In this document: in pieces, positions 3,910 through 6,660 of the stretch
How positions within the stretch are numbered: the stretch's first letter is position 1
Layout: each line of letters starts with the position of its first letter
Made by a program: the position numbers and the translations under genes
Source: CAZYXZ01 sp964651395
GTDB taxonomy: Bacteria; Actinomycetota; Actinomycetes; BP-191
Direction of reading: 5' to 3'
Assembly (NCBI GenBank): GCA_964651395.1
Contig: CAZYXZ010000109.1
Coordinates: 1 to 6,660, forward strand
Length of the DNA stretch: 6,660 nt
Notes under the pieces: model-generated
Told to the model about the DNA's origin: nothing
The model's input: the letters and a program-made list of their open reading frames with translations, nothing else
The model's database searches: none

Positions 3910-5802
3910 ATGCGGCCGACGCGACGTGATGTGCTCCGAGGAGGTCTGTACGGCGGCGCCGTGGTGGCCGGTGGACCCCTGTTCTTCCCGGCGCGACCGG
4001 CCCGGGCGGCCGGGCGGCCGATCGACCCGCGCGGCACGACCCTCGAGTCGACGATCGTCCGCGGCGCCGCGGTCGCCGGCGGCTACCGGCTGCTGACCGC
4101 GGGCAAGGGCGAGCCGCACCTGGTGCGCGACGACCTGTCGGTCGGTCCGAAGCCGGGCCGGGAGGTCCGGCGTACCGCGGTGGCGGTCTTCGTCCATCTG
4201 ACCGACTCGCACGTCCTCGACGCGCAGTCACCCGCGCGGGTGGAGTTCCTCGACCGCTACAGCGACGCGCCGACGACCCAGACGCCGTTCGCCTCGGCGT
4301 ACCGCCCGCAGGAGATGCTCACGGTCCAGCTGGCCGACGCCGCCATCCGCGGCGCCCGCGAGGTCCGGCGCGGCCCGGTGACCGGGGCGCCCGTGCAGTT
4401 CGCGGTAGCCACCGGCGACAACATCGACAACTGCCAGCTCAACGAGCTGCGTTGGTTCATCGACCTGATGGACGGCCGGACGGTGACGCCCGACTCGGGT
4501 GACCCCACGAGGTGGGAGGGCGTCCACGACCAGGACATGCTCACCTACGACATCCACTACTGGCACCCGGACGGCACGGCGGCCGGTCCGTTGGCAGCAG
4601 ACGACAACGCCCGGCGGCAGTTCGGCTACCCCGTCGTACCCGGGCTGCTCGACGCCGCGCGGCGCCCGTTCCAGGCGACCGGCATCGGCCTGCCCTGGTA
4701 CACGGCGTTCGGCAACCACGACCCGCTCATGCAGGGCAACGTCGCGCCCAACCCGGTGCTCAACCAGATCGCGGTCGGCTCGCTGAAGATCGTCGGCCTG
4801 CCGGCCGGGCTGTCGCCGGGCGACGCCCAGACCGGCCTGATCGAGCAGGACCCGGCCGTCCTCACCGCGCTGCTGGCCGGGCCGGCGCGCCAGGTGACCG
4901 CCGACCCGAACCGCCGGACGCTGAGCCGCCACGACATCATCGCGGAGCACTTCACGACGACGACCACGCCGGTCGGCCACGGCTTCACGCAGGCCAACCT
5001 CGACCGAAACGTCGCGTACTACGCGTTCGATCACGGCCCGCAGGTGCGTTGCGTCGTGCTCGACACGGTCAACCCCGGCGGGTACGCCGACGGCTCGATC
5101 GACGCCGACCAGCTCGACTGGCTGACCGCGGAGCTGGCCTCGGCGAGCACGGCGGCGGGCGGCCGCGACCGGCTGGTCGTGGTCTTCAGCCACCACACGA
5201 TCGGCACGATGAGCAACCCGGTGCTCGGACCCGAGGACNNNNNNNNNNTCATGGGCAGCACGGTGCGCGACCTCTTCCTCGCCAACCCCAACGTCGTGCT
5301 CTGGGTGAACGGGCACACGCACACGAACTCGATCCAGGCGTACCGGCGCGCGGGAGGGGGCGGGTTCTTCGAGGTGAACACCGCCTCGCACATCGACTTC
5401 CCGCACCAGTCCCGGATCATCGAGATCGTCGACAACCGCGACGGCACGATCTCCATCTTCACGACCGTGGTCGACGCGGATGCGCCGCTGTCCAACGGCG
5501 GCAAGATCGATACGCCGGCCGCGCTGGCTGCGCTCGGCCGTGAGCTCGGCGGCAATGACTGGCACGCGCGCGACGACGGCCACCTGGGCCCGATCGAGTC
5601 GCACAACACCGAGCTGGTCGTCGCTGCGCCGTTCGCGCTGTCGCAGACCGCCGTCCCGCCGCCGGTCGACACCGTGGCGCCCGGCTCGCCGCTGCCGGCG
5701 ACCGGGCTGGGCACCGGCGTGCCCGCTGCCGGACTGGCGATGGCCGCCGCCGCGGGAGCCGCTCTGGCGCTGCGCCGCCGTACGCCTAGTGTGGACCGAT
5801 GA
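3910..5802 (+). CDS. Tat-exported, LPXTG-anchored metallophosphoesterase (PPA1498-type)
   Basis: About 630 residues plus an unresolved gap. The N-terminus is a twin-arginine signal: TRRDVLRGG (4-12), a hydrophobic stretch (13-26) and a likely cut near ARPARA-A (28-34). The calcineurin-like metal motifs are widely spaced: DSH (D99, H101), GDNID (169-173), GNHD (268-271), FSHH (426-429) and GHTH (468-471). This order with long inserts fits the actinobacterial 'PPA1498 family' of metallophosphoesterases, as I recall it. The C-terminus is a sorting signal: LPATG (595-599), Ala-rich hydrophobic segment (604-621), RRR (622-624). It should thus be folded with its metals in the cytoplasm, exported by Tat, and linked to the wall by sortase. 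The phosphate ester substrate cannot be told. A Shine-Dalgarno supports the start. Ten N at 5239-5248 interrupt the segment between FSHH and GHTH. Its stop overlaps the next start (ATGA). Confidence 0.88.
   Translation: MRPTRRDVLRGGLYGGAVVAGGPLFFPARPARAAGRPIDPRGTTLESTIVRGAAVAGGYRLLTAGKGEPHLVRDDLSVGPKPGREVRRTAVAVFVHLTDSHVLDAQSPARVEFLDRYSDAPTTQTPFASAYRPQEMLTVQLADAAIRGAREVRRGPVTGAPVQFAVATGDNIDNCQLNELRWFIDLMDGRTVTPDSGDPTRWEGVHDQDMLTYDIHYWHPDGTAAGPLAADDNARRQFGYPVVPGLLDAARRPFQATGIGLPWYTAFGNHDPLMQGNVAPNPVLNQIAVGSLKIVGLPAGLSPGDAQTGLIEQDPAVLTALLAGPARQVTADPNRRTLSRHDIIAEHFTTTTTPVGHGFTQANLDRNVAYYAFDHGPQVRCVVLDTVNPGGYADGSIDADQLDWLTAELASASTAAGGRDRLVVVFSHHTIGTMSNPVLGPEDXXXXMGSTVRDLFLANPNVVLWVNGHTHTNSIQAYRRAGGGGFFEVNTASHIDFPHQSRIIEIVDNRDGTISIFTTVVDADAPLSNGGKIDTPAALAALGRELGGNDWHARDDGHLGPIESHNTELVVAAPFALSQTAVPPPVDTVAPGSPLPATGLGTGVPAAGLAMAAAAGAALALRRRTPSVDR
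5239..5248. other. Assembly gap (10 N)
   Basis: Ten unknown bases fall inside the metallophosphoesterase gene at codons 444-447, between the FSHH and GHTH motifs. The reading frame is open and makes sense on both sides with ten bases, but 10 N is a common placeholder and the true length may differ. Confidence 0.98.
5787..5798 (+). promoter_or_regulatory. Candidate leaderless promoter -10 for the DUF3159 gene
   Basis: TAGTGT (5787-5792) is followed by six bases and then ATG 5799, placing the expected transcription start on the start codon. It lies inside the last codons of the metallophosphoesterase. A weak -35-like CTGGCG is at 5764-5769. No Shine-Dalgarno precedes the start. Confidence 0.5.
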
Positions 5803-6467
5803 GCGACGACGCAGCCGACGGGCAGGAGGTGGCCGCCCCGGCCGAGCACCTGCCGGCCGTGAGCGACGAGATCCGCGACCTCTTCGGCGGCCGTCGTGGC
5901 GTGATCGAGAGCATCGCGCCGGTCTTCGCCTTCGTCGCGGTCAACGCGGCCCGCGACCTGCGGACCGCGGTCTGGGCCGCCGTCGCGGTCGCCGCGGTCC
6001 TGCTCGTGGTCCGGCTCGCGCAGAAGCAGTCACCGCGCTACGCGATCGGGGGCTTCCTCGGCATCGCCGTCGCGAGCTGGTTCGCCAAGAAGACCGGACG
6101 TGCGGAGAACTTCTTCCTGCCCGGCATCCTGCTCAACTACAGCTACGCGCTGGCGCTCCTCGGCTCGGTCGCGATCGGCCACCCCGTCTTCGGTGCCCTC
6201 TGGAAGCTGCTGACCAGCCATCCGGACGCCTGGCACGACCACCCGCGCGTCCGGCGGACCTTTCGCGAGGTGACGCTGGCCTGGGGCACGATCTTCCTGG
6301 TCCGTGCCGTGGCGCAGACGTCCCTGTGGCTCGCCCACAAGCCGGGATGGCTGTTCGTGGTCCGGATCGTCGGCACCGGCGTGTATCTGGTCGCGGCCGC
6401 GCTCACCTTCCCCTACATAGAACGCAGGGCGTCCGGCGTGTCCGCCGAGGTCGGCGCGAGCCCTTAG
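5799..6467 (+). CDS. DUF3159 family integral membrane protein
   Basis: The 222-residue protein has a hydrophilic N-terminus (1-27) with FGGRRGVIESIAPVFAF at 29-45, the glycine-arginine entry motif I associate with DUF3159. About six hydrophobic segments follow, at roughly 36-51, 56-74, 82-96, 105-127, 157-177 and 183-205. A polar loop SHPDAWHDHPRVRRTFRE (139-156) sits between the fourth and fifth. Other notable stretches are AKKTGRAENFFLPGI (96-110) and LAWGTIFLVRAVAQ (159-172). The family is widespread in Actinomycetota and has no established function; transport and signalling are both possible. The ATG overlaps the stop of the metallophosphoesterase as ATGA, which suggests coupling, but the TAGTGT six bases upstream suggests an independent leaderless message too. 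The end (TAG 6465-6467) is 25 nt before the next gene on the same strand. Confidence 0.85.
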   Translation: MSDDAADGQEVAAPAEHLPAVSDEIRDLFGGRRGVIESIAPVFAFVAVNAARDLRTAVWAAVAVAAVLLVVRLAQKQSPRYAIGGFLGIAVASWFAKKTGRAENFFLPGILLNYSYALALLGSVAIGHPVFGALWKLLTSHPDAWHDHPRVRRTFREVTLAWGTIFLVRAVAQTSLWLAHKPGWLFVVRIVGTGVYLVAAALTFPYIERRASGVSAEVGASP

Positions 6468-6480
6468 CCGAGACTGCACC

Positions 6481-6488
6481 GAGGGGGA
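6481..6488 (+). promoter_or_regulatory. Ribosome binding site of the zinc-ribbon gene
   Basis: GAGGGGGA lies about five bases before ATG 6493 and supports this start in the short gap after the DUF3159 gene. Confidence 0.6.
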
Positions 6489-6492
6489 AGCC

Positions 6493-6660
6493 ATGTGGCG
6501 GTGTGTGTGCGGGCAGGTGCACGACGGGCTGTGGTGCCCGGCGTGCCGGCTGCCGGCACAGGCCGGCGTACGGCTGGCGCCCTCGGCGCCACCCGCGCCG
6601 GCGTACCAGGCCGCCCCGCCCGCCCCGCCAGCGCCCCCACCGGCTCCGCAGGCCTACCAG
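6493..6660 (+). CDS. Zinc-ribbon protein with proline-rich linker, 5' end only (unknown family)
   Basis: The 56 residues before the right edge begin MWRCVCGQVHDGLWCPACR. Four cysteines, C4, C6, C15 and C18, give CxC-x8-CxxC, a small zinc-ribbon-like knuckle. A linker of Ala, Pro, Tyr and Gln follows (residues about 30-56, with APAYQ and QAYQ), which often leads to a membrane or other domain in actinobacterial proteins. The function cannot be told from this fragment. The start has a good Shine-Dalgarno and follows the DUF3159 gene by 25 nt on the same strand, so the two may be co-transcribed. The strong cysteine pattern directly after the start supports a real gene despite the truncation. Confidence 0.7.
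   Translation, partial: MWRCVCGQVHDGLWCPACRLPAQAGVRLAPSAPPAPAYQAAPPAPPAPPPAPQAYQ

Noticed and set aside
3760..4212. Longer N-terminus for the anti-sigma factor
   Set aside because: The extra residues run antisense into the metallophosphoesterase start, do not resemble RsbW/UsfX proteins and cross the likely promoter. At most the start moves to 3780 or 3789.
4228..5604. Minus-strand open frame of 458 codons within the metallophosphoesterase
   Set aside because: It is a Val/Arg/Asp-rich shadow of a gene with complete metal motifs, and it also spans the N gap.
1..6660. tRNA, rRNA, CRISPR arrays, insertion sequences or phage genes
   Set aside because: I saw no tRNA-like cloverleaf, no regularly spaced repeats, no transposase or integrase motifs and no terminal inverted repeats. 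The only tandem repeat is inside the sigma gene.

Overview
The window is dense, very GC-rich DNA with tightly packed or overlapping genes, from a high-GC Gram-positive bacterium (Actinomycetota). A WhiB protein, a SigF-type sigma factor with an RsbW/UsfX-type partner, a DUF3159 membrane protein and a Tat-exported metallophosphoesterase of the type first named in Propionibacterium/Cutibacterium all agree with this. A Nocardioidaceae-like genome is my best guess, from gene content and the frequent 'cgtac' codon context, but the sequence does not prove it.

Layout. Minus strand, left edge: the 5' end of a small membrane-protein gene (1-152), immediately downstream of a WhiB1/WblE-type iron-sulphur regulator (158-409). 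A 391-bp divergent intergenic region (410-800) carries two CRP-type GTGA-N6-TCAC sites and a perfect 10-bp hairpin. Plus strand: a cytoplasmic glycerophosphodiester phosphodiesterase (801-1502), which overlaps tail-to-tail by 11 bp with a minus-strand lipid (diacylglycerol-type) kinase (1492-2400). Upstream of the kinase on the minus strand are a SigF/SigB-family sigma factor (2423-3352) and its anti-sigma partner (3349-3759), joined by an ATGA overlap. After a short divergent promoter region (3760-3909), the plus strand carries a Tat-exported, LPATG-anchored metallophosphoesterase (3910-5802, interrupted by a 10-N assembly gap), a DUF3159 membrane protein starting in an ATGA overlap (5799-6467), and the 5' end of a zinc-ribbon/proline-rich protein (6493-6660).

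How the genes may work together. The minus-strand block anti-sigma, sigma, lipid kinase looks like a stress-sigma operon with a probable autoregulated SigF-type promoter. As I recall, a WhiB1/WblE gene near a SigF/SigH-type sigma factor and a diacylglycerol kinase is also found in Streptomyces (the wblE-sigH neighbourhood), which suggests a conserved stress/redox regulatory neighbourhood with lipid-turnover enzymes attached. The plus-strand block adds a surface phosphoesterase and a membrane protein.

Nothing here is clearly a new multi-gene system. The most notable non-gene signals are: three gene starts that lack a Shine-Dalgarno but have a TANNNT hexamer 6-7 nt before the start codon (candidate leaderless promoters at gene junctions inside apparent operons); the paired CRP-like sites and perfect hairpin upstream of whiB and the phosphodiesterase; a 30-bp in-frame tandem repeat in the sigma factor's acidic N-terminus; and an exported phosphoesterase that combines a Tat signal with a sortase motif.
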